A stretch of DNA of 49,718 bases from Methylomonas sp. Its GTDB lineage: Bacteria; Pseudomonadota; Gammaproteobacteria; Methylococcales; Methylomonadaceae. A model generated the notes under the pieces. That model was not told the DNA's origin, did no database searches, and worked only from the letters and a program-made list of their open reading frames with translations. Below, one piece after another: positions 38,156 to 47,077 of this stretch (the stretch's first letter is position 1; the number at the start of each line of letters is the position of its first letter). The stretch lies in the NCBI GenBank assembly GCA_026988155.1, contig JALSLW010000059.1, positions 1 to 49,718 on the forward strand, read 5' to 3'. A program made the translations under genes and the position numbers.

Positions 38156-39514
38156 ATGAACACAAAATACTTTAACCCTTTAAATGTATTTTTTCTGCTT
38201 TCGCTTTGCCTGTTAAGTTCAACCAATTCTTATGCAGGCTTGCCTGCCTATGCCAATGGACAGGCCGTTCCTTCTTTAGCTCCTATGCTAGAGAAAAGTA
38301 TGCCTGCAGTAGTCAATATATCAACCACAAAAAATGTTCGGCTACAGGACAGCCCCCTTTTGAGAGATCCTTTTTTTAAACATTTTTTTAAAATGCCACG
38401 GCAGCAGAGACAGCAAAAAAACAGCCTAGGCTCGGGAGTGATTGTTGACAGCAAAAAAGGCTATATTTTAACCAATAATCATGTTATAGATAAAGCGGAT
38501 AAAATAATGGTGACACTCAGCGATGGCCGTCACCTAGATGCAACTTTACTGGGAACAGACCCCGAAGCTGATGTTGCTGTCATTCAAATTGTCGCCAACA
38601 ATTTAACTGAGTTGCCCATAGCAAATTCAAATCAATTAAAGGTAGGTGATTTTGTGGTCGCGATTGGCAATCCGTTTGGCTTAGGACAGACTGTTACTTC
38701 GGGAATTATTAGTGCACTTGGCCGTACCGGCCTTGGAATAGAGGGCTATGAAGATTTTATTCAGACAGATGCGTCCATTAACCCAGGTAACTCCGGTGGC
38801 GCCCTGGTAAATCTGCGAGGCGAATTTATTGGAATGAATACTGCAATTCTTGCACCCAGCGGTGGAAATGTTGGGATTGGCTTTGCCATTCCGTCTAATA
38901 TGGCTATGACTCTTAAAAAGATGCTGGTAAAGCACGGTAAAGTTAAAAGGGGACTGCTTGGCGTCACGACGCAGGACTTAACGCCTGAACTGATTAAGGC
39001 TTTTGATTTAAAAAGCAGGCAAGGCGCCATTGTCAGTAAGGTTCACGGACAATCAGCCGCAGATATTGCAGGAATAGAACCGGGTGATATTATTATCTCT
39101 TTAAATGGTAAAAAGGTAAAAGGCAGCCATGAGATTAGGAATGTGATTGGATTACTGCAGATTGGAGAACAGGTAAACATTGAATTAGTACGTGGAAATG
39201 AAACAAAAATGGTGACGGCGGCTATTGGAAAGCCGCAAAAAACCGTATTGAAGGGAGGTAAGTTTCATCGAGGTTTAGAAGGCACCATTTTAGCAACAAC
39301 AGAGAAGGATCAAGTTGAAGGTGTTTTGTTTGTTAAAATTAAACAGAGTTCTTATGCCTGGCGCAGTGGCTTAAGGCCAGGGGATATTATTATTTCTGCA
39401 AACCGCTACCGGGTGCGCAATTTAGATCAGCTAAAACGAGTGTCCAACCCCCGCAGCGCACTATTGATTAATATTCAGCGTGGATCGGAAGCCTTTTTCT
39501 TAGTGTTAAAGTAG
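38156..39514 (+). CDS. degP: DegP/MucD-type periplasmic serine protease (Do family)
   Basis: 452 residues from the ATG at 38156, chosen because a signal peptide (VFFLLSLCLLSSTNSYA) follows and GGA lies upstream; an earlier start at 38093 would add 21 non-signal residues. The trypsin-like triad is His109 (ILTNNHVI), Asp139 (EADVAVI) and Ser213 (NPGNSGGALV). Two PDZ domains follow (about 260-350 and 365-452). It degrades misfolded periplasmic proteins. The next gene, moaB, starts 10 bases after its stop. Confidence 0.95.
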   Translation: MNTKYFNPLNVFFLLSLCLLSSTNSYAGLPAYANGQAVPSLAPMLEKSMPAVVNISTTKNVRLQDSPLLRDPFFKHFFKMPRQQRQQKNSLGSGVIVDSKKGYILTNNHVIDKADKIMVTLSDGRHLDATLLGTDPEADVAVIQIVANNLTELPIANSNQLKVGDFVVAIGNPFGLGQTVTSGIISALGRTGLGIEGYEDFIQTDASINPGNSGGALVNLRGEFIGMNTAILAPSGGNVGIGFAIPSNMAMTLKKMLVKHGKVKRGLLGVTTQDLTPELIKAFDLKSRQGAIVSKVHGQSAADIAGIEPGDIIISLNGKKVKGSHEIRNVIGLLQIGEQVNIELVRGNETKMVTAAIGKPQKTVLKGGKFHRGLEGTILATTEKDQVEGVLFVKIKQSSYAWRSGLRPGDIIISANRYRVRNLDQLKRVSNPRSALLINIQRGSEAFFLVLK

Positions 39515-39524
39515 AGTGTATTTT

Positions 39525-40046
39525 ATGAGTCAAGACAAGAAATCTATAGCACTGAATATCGCAGTATTAACTATTTCTGATTCCAGAACAGAGACTGATG
39601 ACCTGTCAGGCAAGGTTCTGACAGATAGAGTGGAAAAAGCGGGACATTATGTATTTGAAAAAATCATTGTAGCTGATGATATTTATCAGATCAGAGCCGT
39701 TATCTCTAACTGGGTAGCGGCAAACGAAGTTGATGCTGTAATAACGACAGGAGGAACAGGCGTAACTGGCAGGGATGGCACCCCTGAGGCTGTTACACCT
39801 CTTCTGGATAAGGTTTTAGATGGTTTTGGCGAACTTTTCAGAATGCTGTCCTATCAGGATATAAAAACATCAACCATGCAGTCAAGAGCAATTGCCGGGG
39901 TTGCCAATGGCACTTATATTTTTTGTCTGCCGGGCTCTTCTGGAGCATGTAAAACAGCGTGGGACGAGGTAATTAATGCACAGTTAGATTCGTGTACCAA
40001 ACCTTGCAACCTTGTTCAGTTAATGCCCCGACTAAAGGAGAAGTAA
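39525..40046 (+). CDS. moaB: Molybdenum cofactor biosynthesis protein MoaB
   Basis: 173 residues from the ATG at 39525 (a GTG at 39516 is also in frame). LTISDSRTETDDLSG, the TTGGTGVTGRDGTPEAV motif and FCLPGSSGACKTAWDEVI match MoaB/MogA, which adenylylates molybdopterin. It likely supplies molybdenum enzymes encoded outside this window. It overlaps no gene but is within a compact degP-moaB-DUF423 row. Confidence 0.92.
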   Translation: MSQDKKSIALNIAVLTISDSRTETDDLSGKVLTDRVEKAGHYVFEKIIVADDIYQIRAVISNWVAANEVDAVITTGGTGVTGRDGTPEAVTPLLDKVLDGFGELFRMLSYQDIKTSTMQSRAIAGVANGTYIFCLPGSSGACKTAWDEVINAQLDSCTKPCNLVQLMPRLKEK

Positions 40047-40051
40047 TACAA

Positions 40052-40429
40052 ATGTATACAAATTTTTTATTTTTAAGCGCTGTTTGTGGGTTAATAGGCG
40101 TTGCCATGGGGGCCTTTGGTGCCCATGGCTTAAAGGCTATTTTAAGCGCTGAAATGCTAACTGTTTATAAAACAGCAGTAGATTATCAGATGTGGCATGC
40201 CCTTGGCCTAGGGCTTATTGCCACTTTCAAACTGCAACACCCTGAATCGAATCATTTAAATTTGGCAGGTCAGTTAATGTTTGCTGGTATTCTGCTGTTT
40301 TCTGGCAGCTTATATGCGATGGCAATATCTGGCGTTACATGGCTGGGAATGATTACACCGCTTGGCGGCGTATGCTTTCTATTGGCCTGGGTGCTGGTAG
40401 CAATCTTTTCTTATCAATTACATAAATAA
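40052..40429 (+). CDS. DUF423 family membrane protein
   Basis: 125 residues from the ATG at 40052, with GGAGAAG about 10 bases upstream; a longer reading starting at 39992 lies inside moaB. The family pattern GVAMGAFGAHGLK near residues 16-28 and several helices identify DUF423 (YgdD). The function is unknown. Its stop sits next to the stop of the converging hydrolase gene, with no terminator between them. Confidence 0.85.
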   Translation: MYTNFLFLSAVCGLIGVAMGAFGAHGLKAILSAEMLTVYKTAVDYQMWHALGLGLIATFKLQHPESNHLNLAGQLMFAGILLFSGSLYAMAISGVTWLGMITPLGGVCFLLAWVLVAIFSYQLHK

Positions 40430-40430
40430 C

Positions 40431-41447
40431 TTACATTTTTTTGAGTAATTGCAAGGCCCTTTTATCGGCGCCTGATGGAAGCGGTGATGTAAACGAGTTT
40501 ATCCAGCTGTTTACATCTCTCCATAATACCGATGCCCGCAGATCACGCAGAAGCATATGATAACCATCTTTATAAAAGGCAACAAGGTGGCTGCCTGTTT
40601 TGTTGGCCGTTAGTTTTTGAAGAAATTGATAGGCTGGCTGTTTCGGAATAATCTCATCTTTTTCCCCGTATAAAAGCAGAGTGTTAGTACGAATTTTCTC
40701 TGCACCACGCACCGCCTGATCCATTAAATTAACCAAGCCATAAATTGCTTCAATACGTGTCTCCTTGATAACCATAGGATCTTTTCCTAAAGCAATCAGC
40801 ATTTCAATATTATCAGAAGGTTTGATATCTAAACCCTCACCTGTTAGCGTTATCCATGGGACGGTATGAGACAACCCCCATAACAAAGCATTTTGATACC
40901 AGGGCATTGTTTGCCTAGCCCATACAGCCGGTGCCGCTAAGACAATGCCGTCAACCGGTAGCAAAGGTGATTGCGCTAAAGTTGAAATAATAATGGCACC
41001 CCCCATGCTTTCACCTAGTAAATACAGAGGCATTGCCGGATACCGTATTTTTATCAGCCGAATAAAGTTCTCTAAATCAGATATATACGTATCCACTCCT
41101 GCCCACAAGCCACGATTAGGACTTCCGCCAAAGCCGCGCTGATCATAAGCATAAGAAATAATACGTTGCTGACTGAAATATAACCCGGGCTGGAGAAAAA
41201 AGTGACTGTAATCATTAAAGCCATGCAGAGCAATAATGACAGCTTTCGCCTTCTGTTTCGTGGGTTTCCATACCTTTAATGGCAACTTGGCACCATCAGG
41301 TGCAATAAATGCATGATCCAGAAGTTGGCCTGCTGAAACAGCTATTCCTGCCGGATGGACGTTGGGCGTGCAAGCTATCATTATTCTTGCCACAGACAGA
41401 ATAAATAATAATCTCCCAATTTTATTGAATAATAAATTTATGGCCAT
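40431..41447 (-). CDS. Lipid-anchored alpha/beta hydrolase (monoacylglycerol-lipase-like)
   Basis: 338 residues. An N-terminal hydrophobic segment ends at a possible lipobox MIAC (about residues 23-26). The fold begins PLKVWKPT and VIIALHGFNDYSHFF, has the nucleophile elbow LLGESMGG, and a late catalytic histidine (KDGYHMLLRD) with Asp at DEIIPKQP. This matches the Hydrolase_4 / lysophospholipase group. The substrate is unknown but probably an acyl ester. It is transcribed away from the pmo terminator. Confidence 0.85.
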   Translation of the reverse strand: MAINLLFNKIGRLLFILSVARIMIACTPNVHPAGIAVSAGQLLDHAFIAPDGAKLPLKVWKPTKQKAKAVIIALHGFNDYSHFFLQPGLYFSQQRIISYAYDQRGFGGSPNRGLWAGVDTYISDLENFIRLIKIRYPAMPLYLLGESMGGAIIISTLAQSPLLPVDGIVLAAPAVWARQTMPWYQNALLWGLSHTVPWITLTGEGLDIKPSDNIEMLIALGKDPMVIKETRIEAIYGLVNLMDQAVRGAEKIRTNTLLLYGEKDEIIPKQPAYQFLQKLTANKTGSHLVAFYKDGYHMLLRDLRASVLWRDVNSWINSFTSPLPSGADKRALQLLKKM

Positions 41448-41776
41448 AATTCTGTTATATACCAGCTGTTCAGTGGCTTATTTTCGTTTTTAGTTTTTCC
41501 CCAATTTCCAATCGATAGATATGTTGCCGGTGTCATATTTCTATCTAGTCTTTCCAGTACCGCAAGCGGAAGCCCCCCCTAACCTAGAGATATTTTATGA
41601 AATTCTGGCATTAACGCTAAAAATTAGCTTTGACGACTTTTTAAACTGAATCATCCTTTCACGATAGACCGCTATGGTCTATTTTTAAGCAAAAAAAAGC
41701 CCCCACCACCTTAACAGGTGGTGGGGGCTTCTTAATCCCCTAACCTTAAAACAAAAGCTTAAAGGTTAGCTTTTCA
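41448..41776. other. Gap downstream of pmoB
   Basis: Contains the pmo terminator (41691-41730) and a second hairpin ATAGACC-GCTAT-GGTCTAT at 41664-41682 that may assist termination. The remaining bases (about 41460-41660) are AT-rich with no gene seen. Confidence 0.7.
41691..41730 (-). terminator. Strong terminator of the pmoCAB operon
   Basis: On the minus strand, AAGCCCCCACCACCT (15 bases) pairs with its complement around a 4-base loop and is followed by an eight-T run. This is a textbook intrinsic terminator 45 bases after the pmoB stop. Confidence 0.95.
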
Positions 41777-43021
41777 TTAGATGAAAGATGGAATTAATGG
41801 AGCATCTACCATAGTCATTTGACGGTTACCATCTTCGTCAAAGAAGAATAGTAATCCAGCAAAACGGCTATCTGGATCATAGATCAAGTCAGCTAGACGG
41901 TAAACTTCCCATGCAGCGTCAGAAGCTGTAACACTAACAGTTCTTGTCTCACCTGGAGCCCAAGGACTATTGTCAGAAACAGTTAAACCTTCTTCTGCTA
42001 ATAGGTCATCTGGGTAGCCAGACTCGTCTTCTAACACATCAGCATCCAAGAAACGAACGGAAGCAGTGTTAAATTCACCTAAACGAATTGGAGAATCGCC
42101 ATTATTGGTAATAGTCAATGTCATTTGCATAGCACGACCAGGTACACGATAAGTAGCATCTTCAACTTTAACGTCTACTGTAGTAGCAGGCATTTCAATC
42201 CATTTAATACCACGCATCAAGCCAGCCTGAAGCGGAGTAGTTACTGGATATTTCTCGTTAGTAGTACCCATGGTAACACCCAACATGATCACTGTACCTA
42301 ATGCAAAAGCCATACCGACTTTCTTATCATTTGCAGAAATCAATGATGCAGCTTTACCAGAACTAATTGCTATGTGACGTGGAATAAACATTGGACGTTT
42401 AACCCAGAATAGCAACCAAGCAACACCAATTGCATACCATACTGCATGCCAGAAATAAATGCTATCTAGTGCATATGTTTCCAAGTCAATTTGCTGACCA
42501 GTCAATGTTGTTAAAGGGTTAGTAAATTCACCCATTGAACCAGTAATAGTTACCCATTTACCTGGACCGATGATTGGACCACCGCCTTCAACGTTCATCA
42601 TTGAATGAACATGCCATTCGCCTGGACGACGAGCTCTTAGAAGTACTTTGAAATCATAAGTCTCGCCTAGTTCTAGTGATACAGAACGTGGAACCAACTG
42701 ACCGCCAATCCAAGAACCTGCACGAATAAATACAGGACCCGGAATACCGATGTTTAGGAAAGATACTTCTGGTTTATCAACAGTTTCTGGCCAACCCGCG
42801 AAAACGTGGAATTTTCCAGAAATTGACATAGTATCATTAATGGCTACTTCTTCTTTTGACCAGTTAAGATCAAACCAGTGAATAGTACGCATACGCATAA
42901 ACGCTGCTTGTGACTTTTCGCCGTGAGCTGAAGCTGTAGGTGTGTAAAAAATCGCTGCTGTCATTGTTACCAGCAGTGCGACAAAGGATAATTTAGCAAC
43001 CTTGTCTTTTATAAGTTTCAT
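41777..43021 (-). CDS. pmoB: Particulate methane monooxygenase subunit B
   Basis: 414 residues from the ATG at 43021, chosen over an upstream start because GAGGAGGG lies directly before it and a signal peptide ending ASA follows. The mature protein begins HGEKSQ; His33, His137 and His139 (WHVHS) keep the numbering of the known Methylococcus CuB site, and His48 is present. Two cupredoxin-like domains are joined by two membrane helices (about 190-275). With PmoA and PmoC it oxidises methane to methanol in intracytoplasmic membranes. It is the last gene of the operon, 92 bases after pmoA. Confidence 0.98.
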   Translation of the reverse strand: MKLIKDKVAKLSFVALLVTMTAAIFYTPTASAHGEKSQAAFMRMRTIHWFDLNWSKEEVAINDTMSISGKFHVFAGWPETVDKPEVSFLNIGIPGPVFIRAGSWIGGQLVPRSVSLELGETYDFKVLLRARRPGEWHVHSMMNVEGGGPIIGPGKWVTITGSMGEFTNPLTTLTGQQIDLETYALDSIYFWHAVWYAIGVAWLLFWVKRPMFIPRHIAISSGKAASLISANDKKVGMAFALGTVIMLGVTMGTTNEKYPVTTPLQAGLMRGIKWIEMPATTVDVKVEDATYRVPGRAMQMTLTITNNGDSPIRLGEFNTASVRFLDADVLEDESGYPDDLLAEEGLTVSDNSPWAPGETRTVSVTASDAAWEVYRLADLIYDPDSRFAGLLFFFDEDGNRQMTMVDAPLIPSFI

Positions 43022-43113
43022 ATACCCTCCTCTATTACTAGAGAATCTGTAATTAAGACTTCCTAACGACATTAATATCGTTAGGTTCGTTTGTTATTTG
43101 TTATTTCTTTTTC

Positions 43114-43863
43114 TTATAGATCTTCGTCAGAAATAAAGTCTGTTTTAGCAAACCATTTTCCGAAGAAATGCCACAAGAAGTAGATAATAATAGATACGAA
43201 ACCTGAGAAGAACGCTGATACTGGAGCAACGTCTTTACCGAAAGTTCTTAATGTACCTTTTTCGACCATTCTGATGTACTCAGGAGTACCAGTACGTACG
43301 TAGTGATAACCTTGTAAATCAGCCAAAGTAAACATCATGCCGTTATATTCAACAGGCACGTGTAATGGAGCAATGATTGGCCAGTTGCCTGGATAGAATA
43401 CTAAACCCCATGCTAATCCACCGACAACAGCTGTCAATGTCATAGATCCGCCCAACAACAAGATTGTGTCAAGTAAAATAGCACCTGGCATCAAGTTTGA
43501 TGGGAAGCAAAAGTTAACTGGGAAATAAGTCCATCCCCAGAAGTTCATGTATCTGTTAATCCACTCACCTAACAATAAACCCAACACACAAATTGTTGCG
43601 CCTACTGGTAAACGGTATCTCCACCATAAACATGCTTGAACAGCAGCAGGGAAAGTGATTGAAACGATAGGTGCTACGGTTACCCATAGACGTCTATCTT
43701 TCCAGTCAGCCCAAAAGTCCCAGTCACCGCCAGTTAACATGTAGTGAATGTGATATCCACCTAGTATTACGAAGAAAAGAGTGAAAAGAATCATCCAGTC
43801 GAATGTGCGTGAAACCTTGACAGCTTCAGCGCGAGATCGTACAGCTGATTGAGATGCGCTCAT
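43114..43863 (-). CDS. pmoA: Particulate methane monooxygenase subunit A
   Basis: 249 residues, mostly membrane helices; WVTVAPIVSITFPAAVQACL, GEWINRYMNFWGWTYFPVNF and PLHVPVEYNGMMFTLADLQG are diagnostic of PmoA (type Ia methanotroph-like). AGGAGG lies before the ATG. It is the marker gene of methanotrophs. There is no frameshift or premature stop. It follows pmoC after a 131-base gap with a hairpin. Confidence 0.98.
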   Translation of the reverse strand: MSASQSAVRSRAEAVKVSRTFDWMILFTLFFVILGGYHIHYMLTGGDWDFWADWKDRRLWVTVAPIVSITFPAAVQACLWWRYRLPVGATICVLGLLLGEWINRYMNFWGWTYFPVNFCFPSNLMPGAILLDTILLLGGSMTLTAVVGGLAWGLVFYPGNWPIIAPLHVPVEYNGMMFTLADLQGYHYVRTGTPEYIRMVEKGTLRTFGKDVAPVSAFFSGFVSIIIYFLWHFFGKWFAKTDFISDEDL

Positions 43864-43917
43864 TAGCTTACCTCCTAAAAATTAAAATTATATTTTTTTA
43901 TTTACTTTCTTCCCAAG

Positions 43918-43944
43918 CTTGTTGCACACTTTGTGCGCAACAAG
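43918..43944 (-). promoter_or_regulatory. pmoC-pmoA intergenic hairpin
   Basis: A 12-bp stem (CTTGTTGCGCAC on the minus strand) with one G-U pair and a 3-base loop lies between pmoC and pmoA. It has no immediate T-run, so it is more likely an mRNA stability or processing element, or a weak attenuator, than a full terminator. Confidence 0.65.
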
Positions 43945-43994
43945 CCAGGAGATAGTATTTTTGTATTAGTTAAAATTGATTTTGCTTAAATTTA

Positions 43995-44747
43995 TTAAGC
44001 TAGATCTTTTTTAATTAATTTTGCTATTGACATAACTTCAGTGTTTACAACACCCATTACAGCAAGAGCAGCCCATCCAAAGAATACGAAACCGTAATGC
44101 AATGGAGCAACAAACAATTCTTCCATGAACCAGAAAGTGTGTCCCCACTCATTCAAGCCAACGTTTGGAAGAATCATGAAAGGACCAATTACTGAAACCA
44201 AATACATAAGGTGTAAACCTTCGCTGTATGTTGGAAGTCTAGTTTTAGCATACAAGAAAGAAGATACGCCAGTGATGATGTAAATTGGATATGACAAATA
44301 GAATTCAATGATGTGACTTGGTGTAAAGTCAGTATCACGAACGATAGTTTGATGCCATGTGCCATCCTGCTCTGTGAAGTACGAAGCTCCCCAGTAGATA
44401 GCCCAACCATACATGCATAACCAAACCCAGTGATGGAAATGTCTTCTCAACTCTTCACGAGGTGTGATAGACATAACTTTACGATCACGAGTTTTCCATA
44501 GCCATCCCCACAAAGCAGATGCGAGTACTACTTCCGCAACCAACTCAATGTATAGCATGTTCATCCAGTATGTTTCGAACTCAGGTGCGAATGAATCTAG
44601 TCCAGCAGACCATGCATAAACACCTTCATACCAACGGATGAATGAATAGAACACTAAATATAGCAATAAACCTAACCACAGGTTTTTTTGATTTAAAAGC
44701 GGTGCTTCTGCAGCATCAGCTTTAACTGACTCAGTTGTAGCAGCCAT
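43995..44747 (-). CDS. pmoC: Particulate methane monooxygenase subunit C
   Basis: 250 residues with about five or six helices. The CuC ligands Asp128, His132 and His145 and the CuD ligands Asn199, His203 and His217 can be read by the known spacing D-x3-H-x12-H and N-x3-H-x13-H; all are present. It is the first gene of the operon, with AGGAGG six bases upstream. The intact ligand sets suggest an active enzyme. Ammonia monooxygenase AmoC is the homologous alternative, but the operon and type I sequence fit pMMO. Confidence 0.98.
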   Translation of the reverse strand: MAATTESVKADAAEAPLLNQKNLWLGLLLYLVFYSFIRWYEGVYAWSAGLDSFAPEFETYWMNMLYIELVAEVVLASALWGWLWKTRDRKVMSITPREELRRHFHHWVWLCMYGWAIYWGASYFTEQDGTWHQTIVRDTDFTPSHIIEFYLSYPIYIITGVSSFLYAKTRLPTYSEGLHLMYLVSVIGPFMILPNVGLNEWGHTFWFMEELFVAPLHYGFVFFGWAALAVMGVVNTEVMSIAKLIKKDLA

Positions 44748-44873
44748 TTTCTACCTCCTAAAGTTTTTTAAATCCTCAGCTAAATTGCTGAGTGTTTATT
44801 TAACATCCTTATAGTTACAATGCATTTTAAAAAAACATAAAATACACCCACCCAATCCATTGCGGTGTAGTGA

Positions 44874-44902
44874 AGTCTACTTACCTCAACTAATGTTGTC
44901 AA
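44874..44902 (-). promoter_or_regulatory. pmoCAB promoter
   Basis: On the minus strand TTGACA and TAGACT are separated by 17 bases, about 127 bases before pmoC. This is close to the sigma70 consensus and leaves a long 5' leader. The other gap bases up to 45033 hold no further clear signal. Confidence 0.75.
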
Positions 44903-45033
44903 GAACATTGCCCCTATTATTTTACTTTTGCCAGCTCATCATTACTAACACTTCATTGTTTTTCAATGTTTTGTTAGTATAGCTATTATTTTAAAAAAAA
45001 TTAATCCCAATTTCACTTACAAAAACGCCCCAC

Positions 45034-45468
45034 ATGAAAAGAAATTTTATTGTATTAATCGTCGGCCTCGCTGTTCTCTTGGCATTCCAGGCAAAAGTAA
45101 TCGTTCCTTTTGTTAAAGATATTGCTTCATCTGACTTGTTTCTTGAAGATAGCGGAGATGAGTCAAACAGAATATCAACTTCCAACCTAATGACTAACGA
45201 GGCATTCAACCAATGCAATACTTATATTGCTAACGAGGTGTTATCTGACGATACCGTTAGATTCCCTGAGAAACCTATTAATGCCTTTAGCCTCGGAAAC
45301 TTTCGTTACGTCATTAATGCTGATATTGATATCCAGCCTACCGATTCTGCCTCTTTTACCAGAAGATATGTTTGTCGCATTAAATACTCTAATGACGAGG
45401 ATAGCACGGGGACAGCCGACCCCGAAAACTGGTCTGTAGACGGCATTTCAGGATTAGATGATATCTAA
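45034..45468 (+). CDS. Exported or membrane-anchored protein, unknown function
   Basis: 144 residues. A single N-terminal hydrophobic helix (FIVLIVGLAVLLAFQ) could be a signal or anchor. The soluble part has a Cys pair (Cys60, in NQCNTYIANEV, and Cys113, in RRYVCRIKY) and a beta-rich pattern VRFPEKPINAFSLGNFRYV. I do not recognise the family. It is divergent from pmoC, 286 bases away, so it may share regulation with the pmo operon; this is only positional. Confidence 0.7.
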   Translation: MKRNFIVLIVGLAVLLAFQAKVIVPFVKDIASSDLFLEDSGDESNRISTSNLMTNEAFNQCNTYIANEVLSDDTVRFPEKPINAFSLGNFRYVINADIDIQPTDSASFTRRYVCRIKYSNDEDSTGTADPENWSVDGISGLDDI

Positions 45469-45489
45469 AGATATTGGTAACATAGCTAA

Positions 45490-45649
45490 GGAACCTGCAC
45501 GAAATAACTTGAGCCGCTAGCTAGTCTTTTTGTCCACCTTCTGTGTTGCACAAACAGTTGCGTAGCTTGCTATGCGCCTGTTTGTACGCCTTGAATATGA
45601 ATAAAAACCATGAGCCAGCTAGCTGTTCAACTTATTCCGTGCCCATCCC
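45490..45649. repeat. 160-bp imperfect palindrome (MITE or structured RNA candidate)
   Basis: The left arm (45490-45566) and right arm (45569-45649) are imperfect inverse copies. Outer segments are GCACGAAATAACTTGAGC and, on the other strand, GCACGGAATAAGTTGAAC. The middle carries CTAGCT in both arms, and the centre carries ACAAACAG/CTGTTTGT and GCGTAGC/GCTATGC. It contains no gene. The size and symmetry fit a palindromic mobile element or a folded RNA. Confidence 0.75.
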
Positions 45650-45650
45650 T

Positions 45651-45689
45651 AAAAGGAGCTATTTCTGCAATTGGCAAATAGCTCCTTTT
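45651..45689. terminator. Bidirectional terminator hairpin
   Basis: AAAAGGAGCTATTT pairs perfectly with AAATAGCTCCTTTT around an 11-base loop, with T-rich flanks. It could end transcripts of the secreted-protein gene or a longer ald-region transcript. Confidence 0.8.
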
Positions 45690-45967
45690 AATTTATTTTC
45701 CACTCATCATCAATTCATTACTTTTAACCTTAAACCTAAATAAATCAGCTGAACGCTTAGTTTAACTTTAACTTGTTAAATAAATTGTATAATCCAGTTT
45801 TTAACTATTCGCCAGGTGGGGGAGTGTATTTCGCTTCATGGTTTTGTGAAAAATCTGAACAAAACTACTGCAGAATACCTCTCGACAAGGACTACGCCAT
45901 TATCTTCGAACTATTCTTTGCCTTTTTTGCCCAGATTTCCCACAAAATCCGTGCTCAACTAATTTAT
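45690..45967. other. Gap between terminator and ald
   Basis: Contains a TATAAT box at 45787-45792, preceded by an AT-rich stretch. A 70-codon plus-strand frame (45773-45985, TTG start) overlaps the ald end and has no ribosome site. I do not call it a gene. Confidence 0.4.
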
Positions 45968-47077
45968 TTAAAGCAACCCAGCTAAAGGCTGAAAGAAATC
46001 CATCAGCCTGAGGTCTTTTGCAATTTTTTCTGAGACAATCTTTCCTTTATATATACTGACTGCCTTTATTTTTCCTTTATCCGCAACAAAACCATCCAAT
46101 GCATTTTCCGCAAGATCCTGTATATAATCTATAGTTGCATCCGTCAATCCTATTGTTGATGCTTTCGGATAGGCTCCTGGCATATTCGCCACACAGTAAT
46201 GAATTACCCCGTGCTTTAAAAAAACCGGCTCAGAGTGTGTTGTTGGCCTTGAGGTTTCGATACAGCCGCCCTGATCAATGCTCACATCAACAATGACCGA
46301 CCCATGACGCATCGTTTTAAGCATTGCTTCAGTAACCACTTTTTTTGCTCTAACACCTTTACTGTGTACTGCCCCTACCACCAAATCAGCATCTGCAATC
46401 TGCGTTAAAATATTCTCCTTATTTGACTCAATAAAAGCCACCCTGCCTGACAGCTTTTTATTATTCTCAATCCATCTTGCCTCATCTATCCCCGCGACTG
46501 TAACACCTGCTCCCATTGCACTAGCCACCATTGACGCATGCTGACCTACAACACCATCCCCTATAATGAGAACCTCTCCATATGATTTACCTAGTACAGA
46601 CCCCAATTGCATTCCGTTACCTTTATTAAACCGAGCCAAATAATACGCCCCCATAAGCACAGACATATTCCCTGCAACCGCACTCATTGGCGCCAATATT
46701 GGCAACAATCCATTTTCATCCTCCAGCAATTCATATGCTATCGCCGTAGTTCCGCTCTCAAGCAAGCATTTCGTCAAGCTTTTTGTTACACCCGCAAAAT
46801 GAAAAAAAGCAAACACCATTTGGTTTCTCAAATAACAATATTCCGCCTCCTGCGGTTCTTTTACCTTTACAACCAAGTCAGTAGCCCAGGCTTCGGCGGT
46901 TAAACCGATAACTGCTCCAGCCTGCCTATACTGTTCATCAGTAAAACCTGATCCTAAGCCCGCACCTGCTTCAATAACAACTGTCTTGCCCTGCTTTACC
47001 AGCTTTGCCACACCATCCGGCGTCATCCCCACCCGCGCCTCACTATCCTTAAGCTCTCTAGGTACGCCGATTTTCAT
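45968..47077 (-). CDS. ald: Alanine dehydrogenase
   Basis: 369 residues from the ATG at 47077; a longer reading from 47137 would lie in glk. The start MKIGVPRELKDSEARVGMTP, the NAD-binding loop IIGDGVVGQHASMVASAMGAGVTV (residues 168-191; note GDGVVG where G-x-G-x-x-G is usual) and MPGAYPKASTIGLTDATI are family-typical. It converts alanine to pyruvate and ammonia with NAD and may help nitrogen balance. The start overlaps the glk stop (ATGA). Confidence 0.95.
   Translation of the reverse strand: MKIGVPRELKDSEARVGMTPDGVAKLVKQGKTVVIEAGAGLGSGFTDEQYRQAGAVIGLTAEAWATDLVVKVKEPQEAEYCYLRNQMVFAFFHFAGVTKSLTKCLLESGTTAIAYELLEDENGLLPILAPMSAVAGNMSVLMGAYYLARFNKGNGMQLGSVLGKSYGEVLIIGDGVVGQHASMVASAMGAGVTVAGIDEARWIENNKKLSGRVAFIESNKENILTQIADADLVVGAVHSKGVRAKKVVTEAMLKTMRHGSVIVDVSIDQGGCIETSRPTTHSEPVFLKHGVIHYCVANMPGAYPKASTIGLTDATIDYIQDLAENALDGFVADKGKIKAVSIYKGKIVSEKIAKDLRLMDFFQPLAGLL

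Noticed and set aside
43022-43072. Longer pmoB starting at 43072
   Set aside because: The added residues encode the GAGGAGGG ribosome site of the start at 43021, and the signal peptide begins at 43021.
45773-45985. 70-codon plus-strand frame near the ald end
   Set aside because: TTG start, no ribosome site, overlap with the end of ald and no recognisable protein pattern.
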